Positions 34,089 through 42,857 are shown, counted from the stretch's first letter. The stretch is 64,000 nt of DNA from Flavobacterium branchiicola (GCF_018383905.1 NZ_JAGYWA010000011.1:1-64000); one strand, 5' to 3'. Notes: generated by a model not told the origin, from the letters alone. Numbers and translations are program-made.

Positions 34089-34099
34089 GTTATTAGAAT

Positions 34100-34136
34100 G
34101 TCAGTCTTCCATGTTGGTTAGTCGTGGAAGGCTGAC
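34100..34136 (+). terminator. Hairpin after susD
   Basis: 14-bp stem with two mismatches (GTCAGTCTTCCATG / CGTGGAAGGCTGAC). No T-run, so RNA stabiliser or partial terminator. Confidence 0.5.
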
Positions 34137-34162
34137 CTATTTTAAAAGATTGTCAAAGATTT

Positions 34163-34260
34163 TTTCACGCAGATTTCGCAGATTATAGCAGATTTATTTT
34201 AAATCAGATAGTAATTAATCTTTTGCAATCTGCTTAAATCTTTTTTAAATCTGCGTGAAA
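34163..34260. repeat. TTTCACGCAGATTT inverted repeat
   Basis: Ends TTTCACGCAGATTT / AAATCTGCGTGAAA, inner relatives TAGCAGATTTA / AATCTGCTTAAA. Long imperfect hairpin between susD and the GH71/99-like gene; part of it recurs near 55980-56015. Confidence 0.75.
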
Positions 34261-34297
34261 CAAATCCTTTTAATCAGTGAGAAAAAAATACATCAAT

Positions 34298-35542
34298 ATG
34301 AAAAGATATATCACATCGTTGGTTTTTGGTTTGATGAACATTGCGATGGTTGCTGGCTGCAGCAGCGACGACAAGGGTTCGGATAAACCTGTTGAGCCGG
34401 AAATTTCTGTTCCGGTTGCGATCGAGAAAACAAACAGCACTAAAATTTACGTTCATTACATGCCATGGTTTGAAACCAATGTAAGCAGTGCCGATAAAAA
34501 ATGGGGATACCACTGGACAATGGCAAATAAAAACCCGAACACTGTAGGCGCAAACGGCCGCAGAGAAATTGCATCGTATTATTATCCGCTGATTGGACCG
34601 TATCATTCAGGCGATAAAAATGTGATCGAAAACCATTTATTATTGATGAAATATTCCGGAATTGATGGAGTTCTAATCGATTGGTACGGCACTTACGATG
34701 TAAACGATTATAGAATGGTCAAAGAAAATACAGATCAGCTGATCGAAATGCTTGACAAAGTAGGTTTAGAATATGCGATTGTTTACGAAGACCGATTTCT
34801 GACAAATGTTGTAAATGCAGGAAAAGCAATTTCGGTTACCAGTGCAGCAAAAACAGATTTAGCTTATGTGCAAAATAATTATTTTACTGATGCTAATTAT
34901 ATTAAAATTAATAGCAAACCGCTTTTAATGAATTTCGGGCCAATTGTTTTGCAGACTCCTGCAGAATGGACGAATGTCTTTAATACTTTAACTGCAAAAC
35001 CCACTTTCTTAACGCTTTGGGATCATTCTGCAAAAGCTGGAGAAAATGCTTCCGGCGAGTATGCGTGGGTGTATAAAGACAATAGTTATTTGACAAATTT
35101 CTACACCAATACAAAACCAAAACTTTCAGTTACAATGGGAAGTGCTTATCCCGGTTTTAAAGATTTTTATGCCGAAGGCGGTGGCGGTGCAGCGATTGGC
35201 TGGACTATTGAACACAATAGCGGAGCCACACTGGACGAAACACTTTCTCTGGCTAAAAATGCAAACCTTAGTTACCTCCAATTGATTACCTGGAATGACT
35301 TTGGAGAAGGAACAATGTTCGAACCAACAGTAGAATTTGGTTACACATACATCGAAAAAGTAAAAACTTTTGCAGGTGTAAAAAACACAGAATCATTTTT
35401 TGCAGATATCAGCAAACTATATAACCTAAGAGTAGAAAAGAAATCTGATGCTGCCGCTCAGAAAAAATTAGATCAGGCCTTTAATTATTTTGTTGCTATG
35501 CAGCCCGCAAAAGCAAAACAGTTATTAAGCGAAATAAAATAA
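34298..35542 (+). CDS. Glycoside hydrolase family 71/99-like lipoprotein
   Basis: 414 residues from ATG 34298; the earlier GTG would displace the lipoprotein signal (MNIAMVAGCSSDD). A TIM-barrel enzyme with KIYVHYMPWFETN at the first strand, IDGVLIDWYGTYDVNDY, LEYAIVYEDRF and the C-terminal LQLITWNDFGEGTMFEPT, which is characteristic of GH71/GH99-like proteins. Known relatives cleave alpha-linked glucans (GH71) or act as endo-alpha-mannosidases (GH99). Lipid-anchored, so it acts at the cell surface or in the periplasm. Sits between SusD and GH97 genes. Confidence 0.85.
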   Translation: MKRYITSLVFGLMNIAMVAGCSSDDKGSDKPVEPEISVPVAIEKTNSTKIYVHYMPWFETNVSSADKKWGYHWTMANKNPNTVGANGRREIASYYYPLIGPYHSGDKNVIENHLLLMKYSGIDGVLIDWYGTYDVNDYRMVKENTDQLIEMLDKVGLEYAIVYEDRFLTNVVNAGKAISVTSAAKTDLAYVQNNYFTDANYIKINSKPLLMNFGPIVLQTPAEWTNVFNTLTAKPTFLTLWDHSAKAGENASGEYAWVYKDNSYLTNFYTNTKPKLSVTMGSAYPGFKDFYAEGGGGAAIGWTIEHNSGATLDETLSLAKNANLSYLQLITWNDFGEGTMFEPTVEFGYTYIEKVKTFAGVKNTESFFADISKLYNLRVEKKSDAAAQKKLDQAFNYFVAMQPAKAKQLLSEIK

Positions 35543-35567
35543 GAGTTGTAATTAATACAATTAAATA

Positions 35568-37586
35568 ATGAAAAACATAAAATATAGATACTGCCTGATG
35601 GCGCTGGCCTCAATATTGCTTTGCGCTTGTAGTACTAAAAAAACGTATAAAATCAGTTCTCCTGGAAAAAACACCGAATTAGTTTTTGAATTAACCGCTT
35701 CAGGTCAGCCGCAATACAGTTTTACCTCAAATGGAAAATCGGTAATTGAACCTTCATTAATGGGATTTGAATTTCAGGAAATCCAGAAAATGACAGATGG
35801 TTTTGAAGTAGTTTCAACCGAAGAAAAAACAACCGATGAAACCTGGGAACAACCTTGGGGTGAATTCAAAAAGGTTCGTGATCATCACAATGAATTGATT
35901 GTTCATTTAAAAGAATCAAAAGGAGAAGAACGTCTGGTTGATATTATTTTTAGGGTTTTTGATGACGGAGTTGGTTTTAGATATTCTTTTCCAAAACAAC
36001 CACATTTAGGTAAAGTGAAAATTTCAAATGAAATTACGCAATTTACATTCAAATCAGAAAATGATGTTTGGTGGATTCCGGTGCATCGTGAAAACAGTTA
36101 TTACGAAAGTACGTATCGCAAAACTGCTGTTAGCAAAACAGATACCATAAACACTCCGGCCACTTTTGAGACCAAAGAGAAATTGTATGTTGCGATTCAC
36201 GAAGCCAATTTAACCGATTTTGCTTCGATGACGCTTTTAAAAACAAATAACAAACAATACAAAAGCGAATTAGTGCCATGGGCAGATGGCGTAAAAGTGT
36301 ATGCAGAAACCCCATTTCAAACGCCGTGGAGAACCATCGTAGTTGGGAAAACACCGGGAGAAGTTGCCACATCAACTATGATGTTGAACTTGAATGATCC
36401 TTCAAAAATTGAAGATCTTTCCTGGATTACGCCTTCAAAATATATTGGAATCTGGTGGGGAATGCATTTAGAAAAATTTACCTGGGGACAAGGTCCAAAA
36501 CATGGCGCGACAACCAAGAATACAAAAGAATATATTGATTTTGCAGCGAAAAATAATTTTGACGGCGTTCTCGTAGAAGGCTGGAATGAAGGTTGGGATG
36601 GCGATTGGACAGCAGATGGTTCTGCTTTTAGTTTTACAAAAGCTTATCCAGATTTTAATTTGGAAGAAATCACAAAGTATGCCGCGATAAAAAATGTTCG
36701 TTTAATTGGACATCATGAAACGGCTGGAGCGACCAAAAACTATGAAAGCCAGTTAGAAGACGCTTTTAAATTGTATCAAAAAATGGGGGTAAACTCCGTT
36801 AAAACAGGTTATGTAAACAAATATCTGGATAAAAAAGAATGGCACGATAGTCAATACGGAGCACGTCATTACAGAAAAGTAATTGAAACAGCTGCCAAAT
36901 ATCATATTATGATAGACAATCACGAACCAATGAAAGGAACTGGAATACAACGTACCTATCCTAATTTTATGTCTCAGGAAGGCGGAAGAGGACAGGAATA
37001 CAACGCGTGGTCGGTTGACGGAGGAAATACTCCGGAACATTTAACTACTTTGCCATTTACCAGAATGCTTTCCGGACCTTTTGATTACACACCGGGAAAT
37101 TTTAATTTTGATTATAAAACACCTTCCGGAGCTAAAGTGCAGACAACTTTGGCAAATCAATTGGCATTGTATGTTATCATTTTTAGTCCGTTGCAAATGG
37201 CTTCAGATTTACCGGAGAATTATGTTGGCAAACCTGAATTTCAATTCATAAAAGAGGTGCCTTGCACTTGGTCTGATACTAAGGTTTTAGATTCAAAAAT
37301 TGGAGAATATACTACAATCGCCCGTAAAGACTGGGAGGAGAAAAACTGGTATTTGGGTTCTATTACAAATAGTAAAGCCAGAGATTTAAAAGTTGACTTG
37401 TCTTTTCTTGATGCAGGAAAAGAATTTGAAGCAACAATTTATGCCGATGGAGAAGGAGCAAATTATAAAACAAATCCTTATCCGGTTGCGATTTCAAAAC
37501 AAAAAGTAAATAATAAAAGTGTACTAAATATTAAATTGGGAGCTGGAGGAGGAACAGCGGTAAAATTTACTCCACTCGAGAAGTGA
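35568..37586 (+). CDS. susB: GH97 alpha-glucosidase-like lipoprotein (SusB type)
   Basis: 672 residues, the normal size of GH97. Lipoprotein signal ending LLCACSTKK. An N-terminal beta-sandwich (YSFTSNGKSVIEPSLMGFEF) precedes the catalytic barrel: KYIGIWWGMHLEKFTWG, DGVLVEGWNEGWDGDW, SVKTGYVNKY, then the Ca/catalytic Glu region IDNHEPMKGTGIQRTYPN and FMSQEGGRGQEYNAW (~residues 448-481). The KTGY segment, in place of a K-D nucleophile, fits the inverting alpha-glucosidase branch (SusB) better than retaining alpha-galactosidases. Converts imported oligosaccharides to monosaccharides in the periplasm. Confidence 0.93.
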   Translation: MKNIKYRYCLMALASILLCACSTKKTYKISSPGKNTELVFELTASGQPQYSFTSNGKSVIEPSLMGFEFQEIQKMTDGFEVVSTEEKTTDETWEQPWGEFKKVRDHHNELIVHLKESKGEERLVDIIFRVFDDGVGFRYSFPKQPHLGKVKISNEITQFTFKSENDVWWIPVHRENSYYESTYRKTAVSKTDTINTPATFETKEKLYVAIHEANLTDFASMTLLKTNNKQYKSELVPWADGVKVYAETPFQTPWRTIVVGKTPGEVATSTMMLNLNDPSKIEDLSWITPSKYIGIWWGMHLEKFTWGQGPKHGATTKNTKEYIDFAAKNNFDGVLVEGWNEGWDGDWTADGSAFSFTKAYPDFNLEEITKYAAIKNVRLIGHHETAGATKNYESQLEDAFKLYQKMGVNSVKTGYVNKYLDKKEWHDSQYGARHYRKVIETAAKYHIMIDNHEPMKGTGIQRTYPNFMSQEGGRGQEYNAWSVDGGNTPEHLTTLPFTRMLSGPFDYTPGNFNFDYKTPSGAKVQTTLANQLALYVIIFSPLQMASDLPENYVGKPEFQFIKEVPCTWSDTKVLDSKIGEYTTIARKDWEEKNWYLGSITNSKARDLKVDLSFLDAGKEFEATIYADGEGANYKTNPYPVAISKQKVNNKSVLNIKLGAGGGTAVKFTPLEK

Positions 37587-37596
37587 GTTTTTTTTT

Positions 37597-37635
37597 AGGT
37601 TCTGAGGTTCTAAGGGACTGAGATTCTAAGAATGT
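37597..37635. repeat. GGTTCTRAG repeat, copy C
   Basis: AGGTTCTGAGGTTCTAAGGG and degenerate continuation, 10 bp after the GH97 stop. Confidence 0.75.
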
Positions 37636-37682
37636 AAGATTATAAGTTGTATTTTGAGTTAAGTAAGTTTAAGTTTGGTAAT

Positions 37683-37718
37683 AAACCCGATGGCTGAGAA
37701 GTTATCGGGTTTGTTTTT
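37683..37718 (+). terminator. Terminator of the PUL transcript
   Basis: 9-bp stem AAACCCGAT / ATCGGGTTT and T-rich tail. Confidence 0.8.
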
Positions 37719-37829
37719 ATTTCTGCTAAAAGGTTTTACCGCAAAGCATGCTAAGGTTTTCGCAAAGTACGCTGAGTTTTTTTAAGAGCCATTAAAATGG
37801 AAAGTTCGCAAAGCTGTATGTAGACAAAG

Positions 37830-37900
37830 CTTTGCGAACTTATTTTTTAGACCTTGTTTAAATTCTTAATAAAAATACCTTTGCGCACTTTGCGGTAAAA
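37830..37900. repeat. 71-bp direct repeat, copy 1
   Basis: CTTTGCGAACTTATTTTTTA through TTTGCGCACTTTGCGGTAAAA. Same orientation as 38107-38177, four differences. The 37587-38382 gap holds only repeats. Confidence 0.85.
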
Positions 37901-37926
37901 TTTTGAGTTGAGTTAAGTAAGTTTTT

Positions 37927-38061
37927 GAATTGCCTTCAGCTTTAGCTGGAGGTTGAAAAATAAGGCAAGTAAAAAGGCTTTAGCCAAAATACCGTTTTGT
38001 TTGGCTAAAGCCCTTCACTTAGGCTGTAATTTATTCATCCAGCTAAAGCTGGACGCAATTC
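37927..38061. repeat. Nested palindrome with CCAGCTTTAGCTGG arms
   Basis: Outer arms GAATTGCCTTCAGCTTTAGC and its near complement enclose an inner pair GGCTTTAGCCAAAA / TTTGGCTAAAGCCC. Four-arm, cruciform-capable structure. Confidence 0.8.
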
Positions 38062-38106
38062 AAAAGAGGTTGATTGTAAAACCTTTGTCTCTCTACAACT
38101 TTAAAC

Positions 38107-38177
38107 CTTTGCGAACTTATTTTTTAGACTCTGTTTAAATTCTTAATAAAAATACCTTTGCGCACTTTGCGATAAAA
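38107..38177. repeat. 71-bp direct repeat, copy 2
   Basis: Second copy of 37830-37900. Confidence 0.85.
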
Positions 38178-38256
38178 AAAACATTGCGGTAAAATTAAAA
38201 TGGAAAGTTCTCAAAGCTTTATGTAGATAATGCTTTGTGAAATCACTTTTAAATTG

Positions 38257-38315
38257 CTCACAAAGACGCAGAGTCGCAAAGAATATAAAACTTTGCGACT
38301 CTGCGTCTTTGTGAG
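38257..38315. repeat. Perfect 25-bp hairpin, GACGCAGAGTCGCAAAG family
   Basis: Perfect arms of 25 bp with a 9-nt loop. Related to 55914-55984 and 57651-57720. Confidence 0.9.
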
Positions 38316-38348
38316 ATTAAGAAAAAACAAGTTTCCGCGCGGTAAAAA

Positions 38349-38384
38349 CCTTAGATCCTTAGCATCTCAGAACCTCAGTACCTT
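38349..38384. repeat. GGTTCTRAG repeat, copy D
   Basis: On the minus strand GGTACTGAGGTTCTGAGATG and continuation start at the stop codon of the outer-membrane protein gene. Confidence 0.75.
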
Positions 38385-39291
38385 ATTTAGTAACCTTAAC
38401 ATGTTTTCCAAACGTATAAACTGCCGTTAGCGTTGGTCCGTTGTATCCCCATTTCAGGAAGCCGTTTAATCGTTCCTGCACGGTATCTACTTTAAAGTTC
38501 AGACCAGTATAACCTGCCGTAAGACTAAAGTTTTGAGCAACATTATATAAAACCGACAAATTGTAGCTTATAATTCGGCCATCGGTGTCGTCAATTTTTA
38601 CGGCAAGATAATTTACGTTGGCATATAAACCCCAGCGTTTTCCAAGAACAAATTCGCCCCAAATTCCAATATCCGGTAGCGGAGCAGTAAAGTCAAAATT
38701 ATCATGATATTCTACACTTTGTGTATTTCCTTCTAATTTTAAGCCTAAATCTGCAAAAAGAACATGCGCTCCAATTAATAAACCGGCTTGATATTTAGGT
38801 TTAGAAAGAATAGCATAACCATAAGCAACTCTCATGATCTGAACATTAAATGTACCTCGAATTCTTCCGTCTAATGGATAAGTATGATCTCCGAAATTAA
38901 TATCTCTTTGCAGCGTTTTGGTAGCAGTTCTATCTAGTACAAAATACTCAAAACCTAATCGGGATCTTTTGGATATACGCCAGTCAAACGTTCCTAAAAA
39001 AGAAGCACTTGATTTAGTAAATCCTAAATCATTTTCAAGATCAATTTCGGTTCCTATATTTCCATTGTTGCCTTCAACTTTAACTACAGTATTGTTTACA
39101 GGAAAAAAACCACCTACAGAAACCTTAAATCGTCTATTGTGCCATGGCAGATCTTCAGCATCGTAGTCCTGATATTCTTCTGCTTTATTTTGCAAGGCGG
39201 GTAAAGTGTCTGTTGGAATTTGAGCTACGTCCTGAGCTTTAGCCGAAAACCAAAAGAGGGAAACTATCATAAAACAAAATAATTTTTTCAT
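38383..39291 (-). CDS. Outer-membrane beta-barrel protein, function unknown
   Basis: 302 residues from the ATG at 39291, which gives a good signal peptide (MKKLFCFMIVSLFWFSAKA); a longer frame exists upstream but would bury it. Alternating aromatic strands (FEYFVLDRTATKTLQRD, IMRVAYGYAILSKPKYQAGL, RWGLYANVNYLAVKI, FSLTAGYTGLNFKVD) predict an 8- to 12-strand barrel. The protein ends TAVYTFGKHVKVTK, slightly beyond the usual terminal strand. No specific family recognised. Monocistronic. Confidence 0.75.
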   Translation of the reverse strand: MKKLFCFMIVSLFWFSAKAQDVAQIPTDTLPALQNKAEEYQDYDAEDLPWHNRRFKVSVGGFFPVNNTVVKVEGNNGNIGTEIDLENDLGFTKSSASFLGTFDWRISKRSRLGFEYFVLDRTATKTLQRDINFGDHTYPLDGRIRGTFNVQIMRVAYGYAILSKPKYQAGLLIGAHVLFADLGLKLEGNTQSVEYHDNFDFTAPLPDIGIWGEFVLGKRWGLYANVNYLAVKIDDTDGRIISYNLSVLYNVAQNFSLTAGYTGLNFKVDTVQERLNGFLKWGYNGPTLTAVYTFGKHVKVTK

Positions 39292-39678
39292 CAGATTTAT
39301 TTTTAAAGTTTTTGATAAATTTTTAACACTTAAAGTTAACAAAAAAAATCTTCCGTTTTGTTTTTTTGGTTTTATTATTTTAACAATTCAATTGATAATG
39401 AGTTTGATACAAGTTTTTGTTGGATTTTCGAACTATTGTTGTGAATTATGATTTATCAAATAAATATTTTAAAAGAATGTTAAAACTTAATATTTTAGAA
39501 AAAACAAATGAATCATTCGGCTTCGTTAAGTATAAAAACGGTTGAAGTTTTATTCTTTAAGAAAGTAAAATCAATATGAAATATGGATATAATATCTGAC
39601 AGAAATACGATTTGACGGATATTTTTTTATCTTTGAAATTCAGATTTTTTTAACCCTTCAGGAAAATGAATACTCATT
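39292..39678. other. Divergent intergenic region
   Basis: 387 bp upstream of both the barrel gene and the XRE gene. Very AT-rich; only the promoter box at 39628 was recognised. Confidence 0.5.
39628..39635 (+). promoter_or_regulatory. -7 promoter box TATCTTTG
   Basis: TAnnTTTG match 43 bp upstream of the XRE gene; a TTTG 13 bp before it is closer than the usual -33 spacing. Confidence 0.45.
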
Positions 39679-40086
39679 ATGGAACACAAAATACATCAGG
39701 GAAGAAACGTTAAGCGTTTTAGGGAAATGCTTAACATAAAGCAGGAAGGATTAGCTTATGATCTGGGAGAAGACTGGAACCAAAAGAAAATTTCTATACT
39801 GGAGAAGAAAGATGTAATTGAGGAGCATTTGCTTAAACAAATCTCAGCTGTTTTAAAAATTCCTGTTGAAGCTTTTCAGAACTTTGATGAGGAACAAGCA
39901 GTAAATGTTATTGCAAATACTTTTGGAGAACATGCTTTTAGTAATTCATTTAATTATGGAACAATTAATTATAATCCAATTGAAAAGGTTATCCAATTAC
40001 ACGAAGAAAAAATAGCTTTATACGAGCGTATGCTGAAAGAGAAAGAGGAAATGATGCAAAGACTCGAAAAGCTTATCAATAGATAA
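39679..40086 (+). CDS. XRE-type HTH protein with C-terminal coiled coil
   Basis: 135 residues. Residues ~8-65 form an XRE/Cro helix-turn-helix (GRNVKRFREMLNIKQEGLAYDLG, KKISILEKKDVI). The middle holds a short Asn-rich segment (NSFNYGTINYNPIEKV). The last ~30 residues (EEKIALYERMLKEKEEMMQR) are a charged coiled coil likely to mediate dimerisation. Solitary regulators of this type are common in Flavobacterium; target unknown. Confidence 0.85.
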   Translation: MEHKIHQGRNVKRFREMLNIKQEGLAYDLGEDWNQKKISILEKKDVIEEHLLKQISAVLKIPVEAFQNFDEEQAVNVIANTFGEHAFSNSFNYGTINYNPIEKVIQLHEEKIALYERMLKEKEEMMQRLEKLINR

Positions 40087-40111
40087 TTTTGTATTTATTC
40101 TTTTTATAATT

Positions 40112-40141
40112 AAGGCTTAACAAATTTGTTGAGCCTTTTTT
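40112..40141 (+). terminator. Terminator after XRE gene
   Basis: 13-bp arms with one mismatch (AAGGCTTAACAAA / TTTGTTGAGCCTT) and a T-run. Confidence 0.85.
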
Positions 40142-40164
40142 AATGGTGGCAAGTCTAGTTTGAA

Positions 40165-40218
40165 CAATATCAATAACAATATCAATAACAATGTCAATAA
40201 CAATGTCAATGTCAATTG
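40165..40218. repeat. Tandem 12-mer CAATATCAATAA
   Basis: Three full copies (two exact, one with a single change) followed by shorter CAATGT units; simple-sequence tract. Confidence 0.85.
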
Positions 40219-40227
40219 GAATTTGGA

Positions 40228-40268
40228 ATTTTTGAACTTGGAATTTGAAACCTGAAACTTGAAACTTA
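40228..40268. repeat. Degenerate GAATTTGAAACCTGAAAC tract
   Basis: Related to the ACCTGAA heptamers at 14406 and 15481; directly after the stop of the next minus-strand gene. Confidence 0.65.
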
Positions 40269-40273
40269 AATTT

Positions 40274-40708
40274 TTAAACCCTATTATAATCGGCTTTCCA
40301 GTGCACGATTGCTTTTTTGATGGAATCTCCTCTAAGATTGTTTTTTAAGGCATCTTCAATGAGTGGTAATAATTCATTATCGGGTGCAAAGCGTAATGCA
40401 AATATCTGATCGTCGGATAATTTGTATTCAAATTCTTCGAGCCTTTTTCCGGTAAGGGTAAAATATCGGTAACGAAGTTCTAAGCGTACAATTCGGTTTT
40501 GCAATGTTAAGGCATAATGCTGACGCAACATATAAGCAAGACAAAATAAAAAGACAAAGCCAACACTTATAAAAGACCATATTAAGGGTTCATTTGTAGT
40601 AAAAGCAAAGTATATACTACAAATCAAAAACAAAGTTAAAACAGGATAAAAAACAAAATGATGTGGTGTGTAAAACCTTACGTGATTGTAATAAGTTTGA
40701 ATTTTCAT
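40274..40708 (-). CDS. DUF6526-like two-helix membrane protein
   Basis: 144 residues. Conserved-looking N-terminus YYNHVRFYTPHHFVFYP, two adjacent membrane helices (residues ~20-36 and ~44-62), then a soluble helical domain (LEEFEYKLSDDQIFALRFAP) facing the cytoplasm. This pattern occurs in a small uncharacterised Bacteroidota family, which I believe is DUF6526. Monocistronic, with a terminator on its upstream side. Confidence 0.75.
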   Translation of the reverse strand: MKIQTYYNHVRFYTPHHFVFYPVLTLFLICSIYFAFTTNEPLIWSFISVGFVFLFCLAYMLRQHYALTLQNRIVRLELRYRYFTLTGKRLEEFEYKLSDDQIFALRFAPDNELLPLIEDALKNNLRGDSIKKAIVHWKADYNRV

Positions 40709-40751
40709 GTTGAGGATCTTTGAATTACTTATGATTCATTTGATTAAAGAT

Positions 40752-40794
40752 AAAAAAAGAAAGCTACCCTAGTATTAACAGGATAGCTTTTTTT
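40752..40794. terminator. Bidirectional terminator-like hairpin
   Basis: AAGCTACCCT / AGGATAGCTT stem with flanking A- and T-runs. It lies upstream of the two-helix gene and downstream of the DNA-glycosylase gene. The remaining 220 bp to 41013 show nothing else. Confidence 0.7.
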
Positions 40795-41013
40795 CTCAAA
40801 AATAAACTAACATAACCAATGTTGCTTTTATAAGATAAACCTGTTGAGGTTTGCTTAATTATATTTATTTAAAAAAAGCCTTACATTCTACATCTATCAC
40901 TTTTATTCGGGCTTTAATTTCTTGAAGTAAAATTAAGCCAGGAACAGAAGGTTTGTGTTACATGATAATTTGGAAATGTTATATGATTTCAATCTTTTAA
41001 AATTTTATAGAAA

Positions 41014-41496
41014 TTATAAGGAACCAATAACTTTCCATTCATCCAATTTGGACTGAAAAGTTTTACCCGCATTCGCCGGACTTGTTGATGGCAATGTGAT
41101 GAGGTTGTATTTTTGATCTACCGAAACATACTTCTTAAAAAAGGCTGCCGCTTTTTGACCGTTGAATAAAATGGTTTTTATATCGGGATGGTTTTTTAGA
41201 AAGGTTTCAAAATTATTGGCAATTTCATTTTTAATGGCACTGTCTAAACTTCCAACACGGTCGCAATATTGAAGAACGTCCCATAAGGCAACTTTGTTTT
41301 TGAGTAAAAGTGCTTTTCTGGTTTCGTAATCGTTTGAAAAATCTTCGTTGAAAATGGTAAATAAAAATTTCCAGAAATTATTTTGATTGTGCCCGTAATA
41401 TTGATTGAGTTCTAATGATTTAGTTCCCGGCATTGTGCCTAAAATCAACAAATTAGAATCGGGAGCACTTATGGGGGAGAAAGAGAAGCTTTTCAT
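41014..41496 (-). CDS. UDG-superfamily DNA glycosylase, hypoxanthine type
   Basis: 160 residues from ATG 41496 (a longer TTG/ATT-led extension was rejected). Uracil-DNA-glycosylase fold: motif 1 LLILGTMPGTKSLELNQYYG with NNFWKF following, central AVALWDVL-type VALWDVLQ, and motif 2 LPSTSPANA. The GTMPG and STSPA variants match the mismatch-specific/hypoxanthine-DNA glycosylase family (UDG family 6), which excises deaminated adenine. Cytoplasmic, monocistronic. Confidence 0.88.
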   Translation of the reverse strand: MKSFSFSPISAPDSNLLILGTMPGTKSLELNQYYGHNQNNFWKFLFTIFNEDFSNDYETRKALLLKNKVALWDVLQYCDRVGSLDSAIKNEIANNFETFLKNHPDIKTILFNGQKAAAFFKKYVSVDQKYNLITLPSTSPANAGKTFQSKLDEWKVIGSL

Positions 41497-41683
41497 TTTT
41501 TGAATTAAGAAATTTTTTATTTGAGTTAAAATAATCATTTATAAGTAATTATAAAACAAATGCTAAAAATTATATAACATTTTTGATTCATTCGTGAGCG
41601 AACTTTGAAGTCTGGTTTTTTGAAGCAATATTCTTTGCTGATTAAAATTTTAAGTAAAGGCGTAAAATTTAAACTGAAACATC

Positions 41684-42727
41684 ATGAAAATAGTTCGTAT
41701 ACACACAGAAAAAAATCAAAATATTTTTGAGGAATTAAGCATTAATTTTGGCGGAAACGTAAACTTTGATTCTGATGAATATTCGCTAGAAGTGAATACT
41801 AATTTTGCAAAAGGATCTATTATTGGCGCTTCTTTTAATGACGGTATTTCATACGTTCAGTTTGATATGACTTTTTCGGAAGATTTAAGAATGGATATTG
41901 TAAATATCGCTTCGTCACCTATTTATTTTGCTTATTGTTCAAAAGGTAATTTATCGCATAGTTTTGGAATTAATGGTGAAGAACGAAAATTAAAAACGTT
42001 TCAGACAGCTATCTTAACTTCAAAATCAAATCGGGAAAATGTTTTGTTTTTTGAAAAGGATAAAAAGACCAAGTTTACTTTAATTATTGTAGGCAATGAT
42101 TCAGAACTAAGTCATAGTAATTCTCTAAGCCATATGGTGAGAGCAACTTTTTTTCAGGAAACTATGAGCGAAGAATTCTTTTACGCGGGTTCTTATAATT
42201 TGAAAATCGGAGAAAAAATTGAACAATTAAACTCAATTACGCAAACCGGTGTTGTTAGAAATTTACTGAAAGAAGGGATTTTAAGAATTATTCTTGCAAT
42301 GGAAATTCAGCAACATTCTGATGATTTAAATGCTTTCTCAAGAGAACCAAATTGCCTGACTTTAAAAGAAATGGAAGAAATAAAAGAACTTTCGGAAGCC
42401 ATAAAAGCAAATCCCGAAGAAGCTTTCACCATAAAATCTCTAAGTAAAAAATCGGGGTTATCTCCCAATAAACTTCAGGAAGGTTTTAAAATGATTCATA
42501 ACAGAACTGTAAATGATTATATAACACACATGCGCGTTTTAAAAGCCGAAATTTTAATGCGAACCTCAGATTTAAATATCTCCGAAATCGTCTACTGCAT
42601 CGGTTTCACCAGCAGAAGTTATTTCTCTAAAATATTCAAAGAAAAATTCAACTGCAGCCCAAAAGAATATAAGTTTAATTTGAATCCGTTTGAGGTTCTG
42701 AGCTCTGCTGAGGGGCTAAGGTTCTGA
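41684..42727 (+). CDS. AraC-family transcriptional regulator with repeat-derived C-terminus
   Basis: 347 residues. The N-terminal ~230 residues form an unrecognised sensor domain. The C-terminal AraC DNA-binding domain has both HTH units (FTIKSLSKKSGLSPNKLQEGF and LNISEIVYCIGFTSRSYFSKIFKEKFNCSPKEYK). After YKFNLNP the last 12 residues (FEVLSSAEGLRF) and the stop are encoded by the first units of the GAGGTTCT intergenic repeat, so the repeat has extended the protein. Faces the FAD oxidoreductase gene convergently. Target unknown. Confidence 0.88.
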   Translation: MKIVRIHTEKNQNIFEELSINFGGNVNFDSDEYSLEVNTNFAKGSIIGASFNDGISYVQFDMTFSEDLRMDIVNIASSPIYFAYCSKGNLSHSFGINGEERKLKTFQTAILTSKSNRENVLFFEKDKKTKFTLIIVGNDSELSHSNSLSHMVRATFFQETMSEEFFYAGSYNLKIGEKIEQLNSITQTGVVRNLLKEGILRIILAMEIQQHSDDLNAFSREPNCLTLKEMEEIKELSEAIKANPEEAFTIKSLSKKSGLSPNKLQEGFKMIHNRTVNDYITHMRVLKAEILMRTSDLNISEIVYCIGFTSRSYFSKIFKEKFNCSPKEYKFNLNPFEVLSSAEGLRF

Positions 42728-42857
42728 GCTGAGGTTCTGAGATGCTGAGGTTCTAAGGGACTAAGGTCTTGTGATGCTGAGGTTTTGAGATACTAAACCT
42801 TTTATGGTAAAGTTTTAAAAAGCCTTAGAACCTTAGCCCCTCAGAACCTCAGAACCT
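42691..42857. repeat. GGTTCTRAG repeat, large copy E
   Basis: About ten degenerate units in one orientation (42691-42799) and an inverted block (42821-42857) that can fold back on the first. It starts inside the araC-like coding sequence. Confidence 0.85.

Noticed and set aside
37953..38138. 61-aa plus-strand open frame
   Set aside because: Lies entirely in the nested palindrome and direct repeats after the PUL; no protein-like features.
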